Part shown: positions 25,035 to 34,777 of the stretch, piece by piece
Position numbering within the stretch: position 1 is the stretch's first letter
How the letters are laid out: each line of letters starts with the position of its first letter
Assembly (NCBI RefSeq): GCF_003010935.1
Contig: NZ_PGGN01000002.1
Span: 186,001 to 250,000 of the forward strand
DNA: 64,000 nucleotides
Origin: Phyllobacterium endophyticum
GTDB taxonomy: Bacteria; Pseudomonadota; Alphaproteobacteria; Rhizobiales; Rhizobiaceae
Direction: 5' to 3'
The notes under the pieces: model-generated
The model's input: the letters and a program-made list of their open reading frames with translations, nothing else
The model's database searches: none
What the model was told of the DNA's origin: nothing
Made by a program: the position numbers and the translations under genes

Positions 25035-25729
25035 GTGACATCCCAAACCTGCCGCGCCGGCTTGCTGCGGAGGCACTTGGCACCGCAATGCTCGTCGCGA
25101 CTGTCGTCGGCTCCGGTATCATGGCTGACGGTCTGTCGAACGACGGAGCCCTCTCGCTACTTGGCAATACGATCCCGACCGGGGCCATTCTGGTGGTGCT
25201 CATCACCATCCTGGGCCCGATTTCCGGCGCGCACTTCAATCCCGTTGTCACGATGGCTTTCGCGATGCGTCGGGAGATCGATGCGACTGCCGGTTTTCTC
25301 TACGTTCTTGCACAAATCACGGGCGGATTTGCGGGAACGCTGATCGCACACGCGATGTTCGTGCTTCCAATCGTGCAGATATCAACGACAGTTCGTACTG
25401 GTACGGGCCAGTGGGTAGCTGAAGCAGTGGCCGCCTTCGGCCTTGTATTCACGATCGTTGCTGGCATTCGCTTTCGACAGGATGGTGTTCCCTGGCTGGT
25501 CGGCCTCTACATAACTGCTGCCTATTGGTTCACAGCGTCGACCTCCTTCGCCAATCCCGCTGTGGCGATCGCGCGTGCACTATCGAACACTTTCGCAGGT
25601 ATCCGGCCTGTCGATCTGCCAGGTTTCATCTTAGCTGAGGTCGTCGGCACCATGCTGGCTATGGCTCTCGCGAGTTGGATTCTAGCGGATAGCCCTAAAC
25701 CGCTCGACACACTGAAAGGCGCTGAATAG
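25031..25729 (+). CDS. aqpS: Aquaglyceroporin AqpS (arsenite channel)
   Basis: A 232-residue major intrinsic protein with six membrane spans. The first pore motif is 'SGAHFNPVVTMAFAMRR' (N-P-V in place of N-P-A) near residue 70, and the second is 'FANPAVAIARALSNTFAGI' near residue 175. In Sinorhizobium meliloti the same gene order arsR-aqpS-arsC-arsH was described, where AqpS replaces the ArsB pump: arsenate is reduced inside by ArsC and arsenite leaves through the channel down its gradient. This operon has the same order. Start by ATGA overlap with arsR; arsC follows after 2 bases. Confidence 0.92.
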   Translation: MSDIPNLPRRLAAEALGTAMLVATVVGSGIMADGLSNDGALSLLGNTIPTGAILVVLITILGPISGAHFNPVVTMAFAMRREIDATAGFLYVLAQITGGFAGTLIAHAMFVLPIVQISTTVRTGTGQWVAEAVAAFGLVFTIVAGIRFRQDGVPWLVGLYITAAYWFTASTSFANPAVAIARALSNTFAGIRPVDLPGFILAEVVGTMLAMALASWILADSPKPLDTLKGAE

Positions 25730-25731
25730 CC

Positions 25732-26154
25732 ATGACCGTCACCATTTACCATAATCCATCATGCGGCACTTCGCGCAACACGCTCGCTCTCATCCGCAAC
25801 GCTGGGATAGATCCGATAATCATAGAATATCTGAAAACTCCTCCCACCAGGCAGGTACTAAAGGACCTGATCCAAAGGGCGGGTCTTACTGTAAGGGATG
25901 CCTTGCGCGAAAAGGGTACGCCCTATGCCGAACTCGGTCTCAATAATGCATCGCTGACCGACGAGCAGTTACTTGACGCCATGGAGGCACACCCAATCCT
26001 TATCAATCGTCCTTTCGTCGTGACCGAGCGAGGGGTATGCCTGAGCCGTCCTTCAGAAAAAGTTTTGGACATACTGCCGAACCCGCAAAAAGCGCCCTTC
26101 GCCAAAGAAGACGGCGAGGTTGTAATCGATGCTGAAGGAAAACGCATTGTCTGA
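25732..26154 (+). CDS. arsC: Glutaredoxin-dependent arsenate reductase
   Basis: A 140-residue ArsC of the plasmid R773 type. The catalytic cysteine lies in '[13 protein letters not shown]' at residue 12, and the arginines that bind arsenate are in '[19 protein letters not shown]'. It reduces arsenate to arsenite with glutathione and glutaredoxin. Length equals the family norm. It starts 2 bases after aqpS and overlaps arsH by 26 bases. Confidence 0.94.
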   Translation: MTVTIYHNPSCGTSRNTLALIRNAGIDPIIIEYLKTPPTRQVLKDLIQRAGLTVRDALREKGTPYAELGLNNASLTDEQLLDAMEAHPILINRPFVVTERGVCLSRPSEKVLDILPNPQKAPFAKEDGEVVIDAEGKRIV

Positions 26155-26857
26155 CCTGCCGAACGTGCAAGCCGAGGTTCTGCATGTGCCGGAGGCTGCA
26201 AAGCTTGCGGGTCAATCTTCAACACATCGTCCGCGAATCCTCCTGCTCCATGGTTCTCTGCGCAAAGTATCGTATAGCCGTCTGCTGACCCAAGAGGCGG
26301 CGCGGCTTCTGGAGCACTTTGGCGCCGATACCCGTATCTATGATCCAGCCGGATTGCCGCTTCCTGATGATGCGCCGATCGACCATCCGAAGGTGCAGGA
26401 GCTGCGCGAGCTTTCGTTGTGGTCGGAAGGTCAAGTCTGGACCAGTCCCGAACGGCACGGTGCCATGACGGGCGTTATGAAGTCGCAGATCGACTGGATA
26501 CCGCTGGCGATGGGTTCAATACGTCCCACGCAGGGGCGGACGCTTGCTGTTATGCAGGTGTCAGGTGGGTCACAGTCGTTCAATGCGGTCAATCAGATGC
26601 GCGTTCTCGGACGGTGGATGCGCATGATTACTATTCCCAATCAGTCCTCCGTTGCGAAAGCCTATCAGGAATTTGACGAGAGCGGCCGCATGAGGCCCTC
26701 CGCATACTATGATCGAGTGGTTGATGTGATGGAAGAACTTGTCAAGTTCACGCTGATGACGCGTGACGTCTCGGGATATCTCACGGATCGCTATAGCGAA
26801 CGCAAAGAGAATGCTGCACAACTCGAAAAGCGGGTGAACTTCAAGTCCGCCGTTTGA
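26129..26857 (+). CDS. arsH: ArsH, NADPH-dependent FMN oxidoreductase
   Basis: A 242-residue flavoprotein of the ArsH family. The FMN phosphate loop '[23 protein letters not shown]' lies near residue 40, followed by '[20 protein letters not shown]' and '[22 protein letters not shown]'. ArsH proteins oxidise trivalent organoarsenicals and reduce quinones, chromate or azo dyes in vitro. It is the last gene of the ars operon. The ATG at 26129 lies inside arsC; a TTG near its stop would also fit. Confidence 0.93.
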   Translation: MLKENALSDLPNVQAEVLHVPEAAKLAGQSSTHRPRILLLHGSLRKVSYSRLLTQEAARLLEHFGADTRIYDPAGLPLPDDAPIDHPKVQELRELSLWSEGQVWTSPERHGAMTGVMKSQIDWIPLAMGSIRPTQGRTLAVMQVSGGSQSFNAVNQMRVLGRWMRMITIPNQSSVAKAYQEFDESGRMRPSAYYDRVVDVMEELVKFTLMTRDVSGYLTDRYSERKENAAQLEKRVNFKSAV

Positions 26858-26862
26858 ACGCA

Positions 26863-26878
26863 CCGGGCTTTGGCCCGG
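26863..26878 (+). terminator. Hairpin after the ars operon
   Basis: CCGGGC (26863-26868) and GCCCGG (26873-26878) with a TTTG loop, 5 bases after the arsH stop. No long T-run follows, so strength is uncertain. Confidence 0.5.
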
Positions 26879-26989
26879 CGCGCATCGCAAACTTCGAAAC
26901 TGGGCAGCCGGGAATTATATACTTCACCCAGCTCACCGCGTCCTGCTTGGGTAACTCGGCAGGCTCGCTGCCGAGTTTGCGGTGTGAAA

Positions 26990-29900
26990 TCAGCTGCACC
27001 CGCTCGTGTTTCCGCATGTATCGCACTTCAGGCAAGTTCCGTTGCGGACCATGGTGAAGTTTGAGCACTCGGAGCAGCTGTCGCCCGTATAACCTTGCAT
27101 CATTGATTTGATCCGGCGATCCGCCATCACCTTCTTAGCCTCAGCCTTGGCTTCTTCAGCTGCCGCTTCCGCGTCAGTGTCGTCGAACAGGGCTGCAGCC
27201 GGAGTTGCTTCGGTCTGGTCCTTTGCGCGCTCCTCATAATCGCGCTTGAAGGCTATCGATTCCTGATTGACCGTAGCAATGGCCGGCTTTGCAGCTACTG
27301 CGGTAACCGTGCGGCTTGCGAGGCTCGTGACATTTGATGACGCAGTTGCCTTGGGCGCGTTGGCAGCGCCTGTTCCCCCTGCGTTGCTAAAACCCTTCGG
27401 ATCAGCCTTGTTGGGCGAAACTACAGTCAGTGACGCACCGCGTGTCAGGCCTTTCGAAACAGGCTGGGTCTTGCCTTCCGAGATACCGCGGCCAAGCGAG
27501 GTGTTGGAGAAGTCCGACTGATCGACATGAGCAAGATCATGGCGGTCGAGATACGAGACCGCGAGCTCCCGGAACAGGTAGTCTAGGATCGATGTCGCGT
27601 TCTTGATGGCATCATTGCCCTGAACCATGCCTGCCGGTTCAAATTTGGTGAAGGTGAAGGCCTCCACATATTCTTCTAGTGGAACGCCGTATTGCAGCCC
27701 CAGCGAGATGGCTATGGCGAAGTTGTTCATCATCGCCCGGAAAGCAGCACCTTCCTTGTGCATATCAATGAAGATCTCGCCAAGACGGCCATCGTCGAAT
27801 TCGCCCGTCCGGAGATAAACCTTGTGGCCACCCACGACTGCCTTCTGGGTATAACCCTTGCGACGGTTCGGCAATTTCTCGCGGTCGTGCACATAGCGTT
27901 CGACGATGCGCTCCACGATCTTTTCTGTGAGCTGAACGGCCCTAGCCGCTGCCGGAGCCTCGATCAACGCTTCGATTGCATCATCTTCATCCTCGTCGTC
28001 ATCGGCGAGCAAGGAAGAATTCAGCGGTTGCGACAGCTTGGAACCATCGCGGTAAAGTGCATTCGCCTTCAACGCCAGCTTCCAAGAAAGCATATACGCC
28101 GACTTGCAATCCTCAACAGTCGCTTCATTTGCCATGTTGATCGTTTTGGAGATCGCGCCGGAGATAAAGGGCTGCGCGGCCGCCATCATGCGAATGTGAC
28201 TGTCTACCGAAAGGTAACGCTTGCCGATCTTACCGCAAGGATTGGCGCAATCGAAGACAGGATAATGTTCCTCCTTGAGGAAAGGCGCGCCTTCAAGTGT
28301 CATCGCGCCACAAATATGAATATTGGCAGCCTCAATTTCCCTTTTGGAAAAGCCGAGGGCAGGCAGGATCTCAAACGAGGGATCGTTCAGTTGTTCATCG
28401 GTGAAGCCAAGCGCGCTCTTGGCGAAGTCTTCCCCGATGGTCCACTTGTTGACAGCAAACTTGATGTCGAAAGCTGATTTCAGCGCTGTGTTGAGCGTGG
28501 CGATGACTTCGTCGGTGAAGCCCTTGCCTTTCAGCGATCCGGGATTGATCCCCGGCGCCTGGTTGAGATTGCCGTGGCCAACGGCATAGGCTTCGATCTC
28601 GGCTATCTGGCTTTCAGTGTAACCCAAGGTCCGCAGAGCTTCGGGCACGGCACGGTTGATGATCTTGAAATAGCCGCCGCCTGCGAGTTTCTTGAACTTG
28701 ACGAGTGCGAAGTCCGGCTCGATACCAGTTGTATCGCAATCCATGACGAGGCCGATTGTACCTGTAGGTGCAATAACTGTAGCCTGAGCATTGCGATAAC
28801 CGTGCTGTTCGCCGAGTTGTAGCGCCTTGTCCCATGCTGCCTTCGCATGGGTTATGAGGTCCTGATCCGGGCAGTCTGTAGCAATCAGCGCGACAGGATT
28901 TACCGCAAGACGCTCGTAACCCTGGTTTTCACCATAGGCCGCGCGACGGTGATTGCGGATCACACGCAACATATTATCAGCGTTCGGTGCATATCCATTG
29001 AATGCACCCAGTTCCTTGGCCATCTCGGCGGACGTGGCATAGGCTGTGCCAGTCATGATCGCAGTGAGTGCGCCGCCAATTGCACGGCCTTCGGGGCTGT
29101 CATAGGGGATGCCCGAGGTCATCAGCAAGCCGCCGATATTGGCATAACCCAGACCGAGTGTGCGATATTCATAGGAGAGCCTGGCAATTTCCTTGGAAGG
29201 AAACTGCGCCATCATTACGGAAATCTCAAGTACGATTGTCCACAGTCGAGCGGAGTGTTCAAAGCCCGCTACATCGATCTTGCCGTCCTTGCCACGATAA
29301 GGCAGCAGATTGATCGAGGCGAGGTTGCAAGCCGTATCGTCCAGGAACATATATTCCGAACATGGGTTGGACGCGCGGATAGGGCCGGCGGCAGGGCAGG
29401 TATGCCAATCATTCATCGTAGTGTTGAAGTGCAGGCCCGGATCAGCTGATGCCCAGGCGGCATAGCCAATCTTCTCCCATAGATCGCGCGCCTTTAGCGT
29501 CTTCATCACCCTGCCATCCTTGCGGGCAGTCAGGTTCCAGTTGCCATCATTTTCTACGGCGCGAAGGAATTCGTCCTTGAGTGAAACGGAATTATTAGAG
29601 TTCTGGCCGGCGACTGTCAGGTAGGCTTCTGAATCCCAGTCAGTATCATAGGTCTTGAAGTCGATATCCGTATAGCCTTGTCTGGCGAACTGGATAACGC
29701 GCTGAATGTAGTTTTCAGGGACCTGATTTTTCTTGGCAGCCTTGATCTCGCGCTTGAGCGCTGGATTTCTGGTTGGATCATAGCAATCGCCATTGTCGGC
29801 TTCGCAATTAACACAAGCCTTCATTATGGCGGCAAGGTGCTGTTTGACGATCTTGGAGCCGGTGACGAGAGCCGCTACCTTCTGCTCTTCCTTGACCTTC

Positions 29901-30787
29901 CAGTCGATGTATTCCTCGATGTCAGGGTGATCGACGTCAACGACAACCATCTTGGCCGCGCGGCGAGTCGTTCCGCCCGACTTTATGGCACCGGCAGCGC
30001 GATCGCCGATCTTCAGGAAAGACATCAAACCGGAGGAGCGGCCACCGCCGGACAGCTTCTCACCTTCTCCGCGAAGGTAGGAGAAGTTCGAACCCGTGCC
30101 GGAGCCGTATTTGAACAAACGCGCTTCACGCACCCAAAGGTCCATGATTCCGCCTTCATTCACCAGATCGTCCGCAACCGACTGGATGAAGCATGCATGC
30201 GGCTGAGGATGCTCATAGGAGGATTTGGACTTGGTCAGCTTGCCGGTCTCCGGGTCGACATAATAGTGACCCTGACCTGGACCATCGATCCCGTAGGCCC
30301 AATGAAGTCCGGTGTTGAACCATTGCGGAGAATTAGGCGCGACGCGCTGGGTCGCGAGCATGTAGGCAAGCTCATCGCGGAAGGCGAGGGCGTCTGCTTC
30401 GCTATCGAAATACTTGCCCTTCCAGCCCCAATAGGTCCACGTTCCGGCAAGACGATCGAATACCTGGCGGGCGTCCATTTCGGAGCCATAACGTTCCTCA
30501 ACCGGCAATGCAGCAAGCGCATCTTCGTCGGGAACCGAGCGCCACAGCCAGGAAGGAACGGAGTTTTCCTCAACCTTCTTGAGCCTTGCAGGTACACCAG
30601 CCTTGCGAAAATATTTCTGCGCAAGAATATCGGCAGCTACCTGGCTGAATTGGGCCGGAACATCGATTTTCTCGAGACGGAACACGATCGATCCGTCGGG
30701 GTTCTTGATCTCGCTCGTCGCTACGCGAAATTCGATCTCCGCATAGGCTGACTGGTTCTCTTTGGTAAAACGCCGTTCGATCCGCAT
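26990..30787 (-). CDS. nrdJ: Vitamin B12-dependent ribonucleotide reductase (class II)
   Basis: A 1265-residue adenosylcobalamin-dependent ribonucleotide reductase, which makes deoxyribonucleotides with or without oxygen. Visible parts: '[14 protein letters not shown]' near residue 155, '[22 protein letters not shown]' with the active-site cysteine near residue 200, '[24 protein letters not shown]' with the radical cysteine near residue 480, and '[31 protein letters not shown]' near residue 680. The C-terminal tail ends in a cysteine-rich '[19 protein letters not shown]' zinc-like domain typical of the long alphaproteobacterial form. The start ATG lies 14 bases after an NrdR box. The organism must therefore make or import cobalamin. 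Confidence 0.97.
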   Translation of the reverse strand: MRIERRFTKENQSAYAEIEFRVATSEIKNPDGSIVFRLEKIDVPAQFSQVAADILAQKYFRKAGVPARLKKVEENSVPSWLWRSVPDEDALAALPVEERYGSEMDARQVFDRLAGTWTYWGWKGKYFDSEADALAFRDELAYMLATQRVAPNSPQWFNTGLHWAYGIDGPGQGHYYVDPETGKLTKSKSSYEHPQPHACFIQSVADDLVNEGGIMDLWVREARLFKYGSGTGSNFSYLRGEGEKLSGGGRSSGLMSFLKIGDRAAGAIKSGGTTRRAAKMVVVDVDHPDIEEYIDWKVKEEQKVAALVTGSKIVKQHLAAIMKACVNCEADNGDCYDPTRNPALKREIKAAKKNQVPENYIQRVIQFARQGYTDIDFKTYDTDWDSEAYLTVAGQNSNNSVSLKDEFLRAVENDGNWNLTARKDGRVMKTLKARDLWEKIGYAAWASADPGLHFNTTMNDWHTCPAAGPIRASNPCSEYMFLDDTACNLASINLLPYRGKDGKIDVAGFEHSARLWTIVLEISVMMAQFPSKEIARLSYEYRTLGLGYANIGGLLMTSGIPYDSPEGRAIGGALTAIMTGTAYATSAEMAKELGAFNGYAPNADNMLRVIRNHRRAAYGENQGYERLAVNPVALIATDCPDQDLITHAKAAWDKALQLGEQHGYRNAQATVIAPTGTIGLVMDCDTTGIEPDFALVKFKKLAGGGYFKIINRAVPEALRTLGYTESQIAEIEAYAVGHGNLNQAPGINPGSLKGKGFTDEVIATLNTALKSAFDIKFAVNKWTIGEDFAKSALGFTDEQLNDPSFEILPALGFSKREIEAANIHICGAMTLEGAPFLKEEHYPVFDCANPCGKIGKRYLSVDSHIRMMAAAQPFISGAISKTINMANEATVEDCKSAYMLSWKLALKANALYRDGSKLSQPLNSSLLADDDEDEDDAIEALIEAPAAARAVQLTEKIVERIVERYVHDREKLPNRRKGYTQKAVVGGHKVYLRTGEFDDGRLGEIFIDMHKEGAAFRAMMNNFAIAISLGLQYGVPLEEYVEAFTFTKFEPAGMVQGNDAIKNATSILDYLFRELAVSYLDRHDLAHVDQSDFSNTSLGRGISEGKTQPVSKGLTRGASLTVVSPNKADPKGFSNAGGTGAANAPKATASSNVTSLASRTVTAVAAKPAIATVNQESIAFKRDYEERAKDQTEATPAAALFDDTDAEAAAEEAKAEAKKVMADRRIKSMMQGYTGDSCSECSNFTMVRNGTCLKCDTCGNTSGCS

Positions 30788-30801
30788 CTGTCTCGTCCTT
30801 G

Positions 30802-30817
30802 TATCTATATATAGTGT
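30802..30817 (-). promoter_or_regulatory. NrdR box next to nrdJ start
   Basis: TATCTATATATAGTGT agrees with the NrdR consensus (acaCwAtATaTwGtgt) at 13 of 16 positions. It lies only 14 bases upstream of the nrdJ ATG, so it would overlap the promoter or transcript start. NrdR is a nucleotide-sensing repressor of ribonucleotide reductase genes. Confidence 0.65.
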
Positions 30818-31027
30818 CCGTCAGGCGCCATGTGAAGTCCGGTGCGCGACCAGGGTGGAATTCACCGGGACCGATTTCGGCATTGAAACCGGCCGTTTGC
30901 ACTCCGACCTCAACGTCGCATTTTCAACGCGGCGGCGCTGAACTCGTGGTCCCGTGTCCGACACCTGTTGTGTGATTCTGCTTCCTCAAGAGGCTGTCAC
31001 ACTATCTGGTATCAATAGTGCCTGTAA

Positions 31028-31043
31028 ACGCTAAATATAGTGT
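31028..31043 (-). promoter_or_regulatory. Distal NrdR box
   Basis: ACGCTAAATATAGTGT agrees with the NrdR consensus at 14 of 16 positions. A weaker half-matching copy starts at 30999, 29 bases away, close to the usual ~31-base spacing of NrdR box pairs. The strong box is 226 bases from the proximal box at 30802. Confidence 0.65.
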
Positions 31044-31335
31044 TAACAGACCATATTCCCACGAAATTTTTTTGGCTGTGCGCATTTGTTTTTCCCATCG
31101 GGACATACGCCATTGCTCGCGTGCCCCATGGGAAGCAAGCTCTGACAAACACTACTTAAACTGGGAAAGGCCGGCTACGAACGCTCCGGTCACGCCACAA
31201 ACGCAACGCCGTTGACCATAAAAAGTGACTCGGCACGGAGCGTCAAGAAATAGTTTGCTGCAAAATTATGACCGCAACATCTTGTGTGTCACATATGTGG
31301 ATAACGGGGACAACCCAACGGGCATTTTGGATGAA

Positions 31336-31818
31336 CTAGCCGATGGTAATCTTATCCGGATTAAAACCGGCGATCAGAACTTTCAACCCCGGCTCTTCGA
31401 CCCGGAGTATACATTCTTCCAACGCTACCCATTCGAGCCGGCGTTCGCCGCGCTCGGGCCAGTTCTTTTCCTGGTGCGAGAACCGCAGGGGGTAAACATC
31501 GACGACGAAATCACCGCATTCCCCTTCGCACATATCATGCTTCTCATAAGTGTATGTGCCGATTGAAAAAGGCGCCACATCGCCACGCACCCCGGCTTCC
31601 TCGTAGGCCTCGCGCTGGGCAGATTGAGCAAACGTTCTACCGATCTGCGGCCAGCCCTTAGGCAGCACCCACCGGCCGGTGCCGCGGCTGGTAATCAGCA
31701 GGATCTCGGGCCGCTTCTTCTTCAACCGATAAGCGAGCGCAGCAACCTGGCAGACCCTGCCGTCCGGCATTTCGATCCGCTTGTCTGTGACGATCTCGTT
31801 TCGATACGTTATGTTCAA
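31336..31818 (-). CDS. Nudix hydrolase
   Basis: A protein of about 160 residues with the Nudix fold. The core is 'WVLPKGWPQIGRTFAQSAQREAYEEAGVRG', which matches G-x5-E-x7-R-E-U-x-E-E-x-G-U except that the first glutamate is replaced by Arg; related rhizobial 'PKGWP' members show similar variation there. Such enzymes cleave nucleoside diphosphates linked to another group, often diphosphoinositol-like or cap-like substrates, but the substrate cannot be told here. The open frame extends far upstream into gpt. I chose a TTG at 31818 with AGGCGA upstream; GTG at 31791 or ATG at 31770 are also possible. Confidence 0.75.
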   Translation of the reverse strand: MNITYRNEIVTDKRIEMPDGRVCQVAALAYRLKKKRPEILLITSRGTGRWVLPKGWPQIGRTFAQSAQREAYEEAGVRGDVAPFSIGTYTYEKHDMCEGECGDFVVDVYPLRFSHQEKNWPERGERRLEWVALEECILRVEEPGLKVLIAGFNPDKITIG

Positions 31819-32003
31819 TGTTTCGCCTGGTCCCGCATTCCGTTTAGAAGTGTGAACCGATTCGCATATTCCGCAATCGTCCACGCGCCATGGTTTGCTG
31901 CTTATACGCGACTTATGACATTTTTTTGAACAGCAGTGCAATAAATCTGGCGACTGCGTCCAGCCGCCTGAATCATCGTTTGGTTGACAGCTTGACGAGC
32001 AAG

Positions 32004-32501
32004 CTAGCCGCCGTGCCCCTTGGTGATGGGTTCCTGATACGTCAGCCCCATATCCCACGGAAAGTATATCCAGGTGTCCTGTGACACCTCGGTCACAAAC
32101 GTATCAATAAGCGGGCGGCCTTTGGGCTTTGCATAAACTGTCGCAAAATGGGCTTTCGGCATCATCGTGCGGACGATAGCAGCAGTCTTGCCAGTATCTG
32201 TAAGGTCGTCGACAACCAATATGCCTTCGCCGCCATTCTCCAATAGTCGGGCGTCGACATCTTTGAGAACCTTCAGTTCACCTTGCTCGTCGTAATCGTG
32301 GTACGAGGCGATGCAAACCGTCTCGATCATCCGGATCCCAAGTTCGCGGCAGATGATGGCTGCGGGAACCAGTCCACCCCGTGTGATGGCTACCATCGCG
32401 CGCCACTCGCGCTGCATTCCCGCGACACGCCAGGCGAGAGCACGCGCATCCCTGTGAAACTGATCCCAGGAAACTGGAAAAGCTTTATCGGGTAGAGACA
32501 T
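32004..32501 (-). CDS. gpt: Xanthine phosphoribosyltransferase
   Basis: A 165-residue purine salvage enzyme that joins xanthine or guanine to PRPP. The PRPP-binding motif is '[18 protein letters not shown]' near residue 95. The family start '[19 protein letters not shown]' and '[20 protein letters not shown]' are as in Gpt of enterobacteria, and '[14 protein letters not shown]' matches the C-terminus. Length is normal. It is a single gene facing left. Confidence 0.92.
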   Translation of the reverse strand: MSLPDKAFPVSWDQFHRDARALAWRVAGMQREWRAMVAITRGGLVPAAIICRELGIRMIETVCIASYHDYDEQGELKVLKDVDARLLENGGEGILVVDDLTDTGKTAAIVRTMMPKAHFATVYAKPKGRPLIDTFVTEVSQDTWIYFPWDMGLTYQEPITKGHGG

Positions 32502-32645
32502 GGCGTCAGCACTCCAAAAGAAAGTAGCGGTGGCAATTGTTCCACCAGGAATGCGTTTCGCAATAGCGGGAAAAGCACCGCAATGGCAAGAAGCTTGGGC
32601 TATCGGAAGACTTTTCCAAAGAAAACGAGGAACTAGCGAGAGTGT

Positions 32646-33488
32646 TCATCGCGACATCAACGTCAGACACGGCATATCGGCCATGATCGAACTGGTAACA
32701 CCGCCGAACACCCATTCCTTCAGACGAGACTGGCTATAGGCGCCCATTACGAATAGTGACGCGTTGTTTTCGGCGATACGGCGGCGCAACACCTTGTCGG
32801 CAGATTCGCCGTTGGAATTGATCGCGTGGGGATGAACGTTAACGCCATGACGGCGAAGCGCATCGGAAAGCGGCGTGCCAGGGATATCCACATTGGGGTC
32901 GTTGGACTGCCTCGGATCAACCCAGACGATATCGACGCTTTTGGCCTTGAGCAGCAGAGGAAGCGAGTCGAACGCGGCGCGTGACGCTTCGCGCTTGCCA
33001 TTGAAAGCGACTACGACGCGATCGATGCTTTCCGGCAGCGGCGTCTTGTACGGAACGAAGAGGACCGGACGTCCGCTCTCCATGACCAAGGGATCTGTGA
33101 CGTCATTGACACTGTCGGGATCGTTGGGATCGGGTTGACCGGCGATGATTATGTCGGCGCGAAGGGCGCTTTGAGTTACGCCCGCAGAAGGGCTGCTGCT
33201 CTCGGAACGTACGATCCGGAACTCGTGGGAAATCGTTCCCGTCGACATCTCCGCCCTGAAAAGCCTGGAAATTGCTTCAGAGTTTTCCTTGTGCCGCTGC
33301 TCGTGGGCTTCGAAAAGCGTTGTATCTGCGAATCCTGTTGGATCGGCATAAACAATCGGCGAGGGAATGGTGTAGATCCCAATGATATGCGTGCGTTCGC
33401 TGGACGAAGCGATCAACCTTGCGGCGCCTATAACTCGTTTTGCCTCGCGCTCACTTCGAATGAATGCGATGATCGTGCGAAATGCCAT
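32646..33488 (-). CDS. Universal stress protein, double-domain
   Basis: A 280-residue protein with two UspA-like regions. The C-terminal one has the ATP-binding pattern 'FVMGAYSQSRLKEWVFGGVTSSIM' (G-x2-G-x9-G-(S/T)), and the linker region has 'ADIIIAGQPDP'. The N-terminal half begins 'FRTIIAFIRSEREAKRVIGAARLI'. It is soluble and presumably binds nucleotide and helps survival in stress. The ATG at 33488 has GGAGG 8 bases upstream; the longer frame from 33524 is unlikely. No operon partner. Confidence 0.82.
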   Translation of the reverse strand: MAFRTIIAFIRSEREAKRVIGAARLIASSSERTHIIGIYTIPSPIVYADPTGFADTTLFEAHEQRHKENSEAISRLFRAEMSTGTISHEFRIVRSESSSPSAGVTQSALRADIIIAGQPDPNDPDSVNDVTDPLVMESGRPVLFVPYKTPLPESIDRVVVAFNGKREASRAAFDSLPLLLKAKSVDIVWVDPRQSNDPNVDIPGTPLSDALRRHGVNVHPHAINSNGESADKVLRRRIAENNASLFVMGAYSQSRLKEWVFGGVTSSIMADMPCLTLMSR

Positions 33489-33586
33489 TCTGGCCTCCAT
33501 CGGTTGTTGCATCATCGAATGCATCAGGCACTATTATACGCTTCCCGCGCAAGAATTCCTTTGCAATTTGGATGGCTTGCATAGAT

Positions 33587-34336
33587 TCAGCGCATGTCAT
33601 CGAGAGCGATATCGGTCACCATCTGCCTCACGGCAGCCTCGGCCGCAGCGAGCCTTTGTTCATCGCGTGCTCTGATAACCAGTTCCGTGGCGAATTTTCC
33701 ATTCTCGTATTTGGGATAGGAGCCGATGATCGTATCAGGATAGGCCGTCTGGATCTCCCGAAGAGGCACCGCGATAGCGCCTTCGCCATAAGGGCAGTTC
33801 ACCGAACGGGAGAGAAGCTTCTTACCTGTACGCAAGGTGGGAATAACATTGTCGACCATAGCCTGGAAAACCGAGGGAACGCCTGCCATGACGTAGACAT
33901 TGCCGATGTGGAACCCGGGCGCGGTCGAAACAGGATTGTCGATATGGGAGGAACCCCTTGGCATGCGCGCCATACGCTGGCGGCTCTCGGTAAATTCAAT
34001 ACTGCGCGACGCGTAGTTGTCCGCCATAAGTTTCATCGCTGCTGCGTCATGCTCGCATGGCACGCCGAACGCTTTTGCGATCGCGTCAGCCGTTATGTCG
34101 TCATGCGTTGGCCCTATCCCGCCGGATGTGAATACATACTCATAGCGAACCCGAAGGGCGTTCACCGCTTCAACGATACGATCCTCTTCGTCGGGTACTA
34201 TGCGGACCTCTTCAAGATCGATGCCGACAGCGGTGAGAATATCCGCGAGGTGGCCAATGTTCTTGTCCTTTGTGCGGCCCGACAGCAACTCATCGCCGAT
34301 CGCCAGCATGGCTGCGGTTACAACATCATCCGTCAT
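33587..34336 (-). CDS. CinA/MoaB-like molybdopterin-binding domain protein
   Basis: A 249-residue protein of the MoCF/competence-damage (CinA N-terminal) family. It starts 'TAAMLAIGDELLSGRTKDKN', has 'YEYVFTSGGIGPTHDDITADAIAKAFG' near residue 65 and 'YVMAGVPSVFQAMVDNVIPTL' near residue 140. The second CinA domain (nicotinamide-nucleotide amidase) is absent. Related domains hydrolyse ADP-ribose or bind molybdopterin, so a pyrophosphatase role is possible but unproven. I chose the ATG at 34336 because AGGAG lies 8 bases upstream; the longer frame is non-coding in look. Confidence 0.83.
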   Translation of the reverse strand: MTDDVVTAAMLAIGDELLSGRTKDKNIGHLADILTAVGIDLEEVRIVPDEEDRIVEAVNALRVRYEYVFTSGGIGPTHDDITADAIAKAFGVPCEHDAAAMKLMADNYASRSIEFTESRQRMARMPRGSSHIDNPVSTAPGFHIGNVYVMAGVPSVFQAMVDNVIPTLRTGKKLLSRSVNCPYGEGAIAVPLREIQTAYPDTIIGSYPKYENGKFATELVIRARDEQRLAAAEAAVRQMVTDIALDDMR

Positions 34337-34492
34337 CAGAATTCTCCTAGAGGGGAACGCGACCGTAATTCTCCAGTCGGATCGCCGCAAGCCATTTTCA
34401 ACTACGGAAAAGGCGAAGGACGTGAGCGGAGCAAGGCGCGTGAAAAACTGGAGGCAAATCGTTGCCAACCTGACAAATTATTGTTCAGCAAC

Positions 34493-34578
34493 TGGTGCGG
34501 ACGGCGGGACTTGAACCCGCATGACCTATGGCCGACAGATTTTAAGTCTGTTGTGTCTACCGATTTCACCACGTCCGC
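34493..34578 (-). tRNA. tRNA-Leu (anticodon UAA)
   Basis: On the minus strand the sequence folds as a class II tRNA. The acceptor GCGGACG (5' end at 34578) pairs with CGTCCGC, and the CCA end is encoded at 34493-34495. The anticodon stem is CAGAC/GTCTG-like around a loop with TAA, the variable arm is long, and the T-arm contains GGTTCAAGTCC. It reads UUA codons. Length is 86 with CCA. It lies ~155 bases upstream of the CinA-like gene on the same strand. Confidence 0.95.
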
Positions 34579-34777
34579 GCGCCCATGCTTTTCAATGGTT
34601 CGGGTGGTTCCGTCAACGCTCTTTTGCAGCGGATGCTTTATTCGTGCTGAAAATGCCGGTTTTGGGGCCGCTTCATCATCAGCTCAAACTAACGTTCTAC
34701 GACTAAAGTAGCATCTTCGGTGGATTTGGCGCGCAACCTGGACTAGAACGCGAATTCTTCAAAACAAAGAAGTCGCT

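Larger units (their letters stand above)
30788..31335. other. Long upstream region of nrdJ
   Basis: 548 bases between nrdJ and the Nudix gene, both on the minus strand. Two strong NrdR boxes are described separately. I looked for a cobalamin riboswitch, because NrdJ needs B12, but see neither the B12-box motif nor the conserved core. The stretch 31050-31335 holds no recognisable gene. Confidence 0.55.

Noticed and set aside
29678..30751. Plus-strand open frame of 357 codons
   Set aside because: It is antisense to nrdJ, which has every family motif; a codon-structure shadow with no similarity.
30788..31335. Cobalamin riboswitch before nrdJ
   Set aside because: NrdJ needs B12, but neither the B12-box motif nor the conserved riboswitch core is present on the minus strand.
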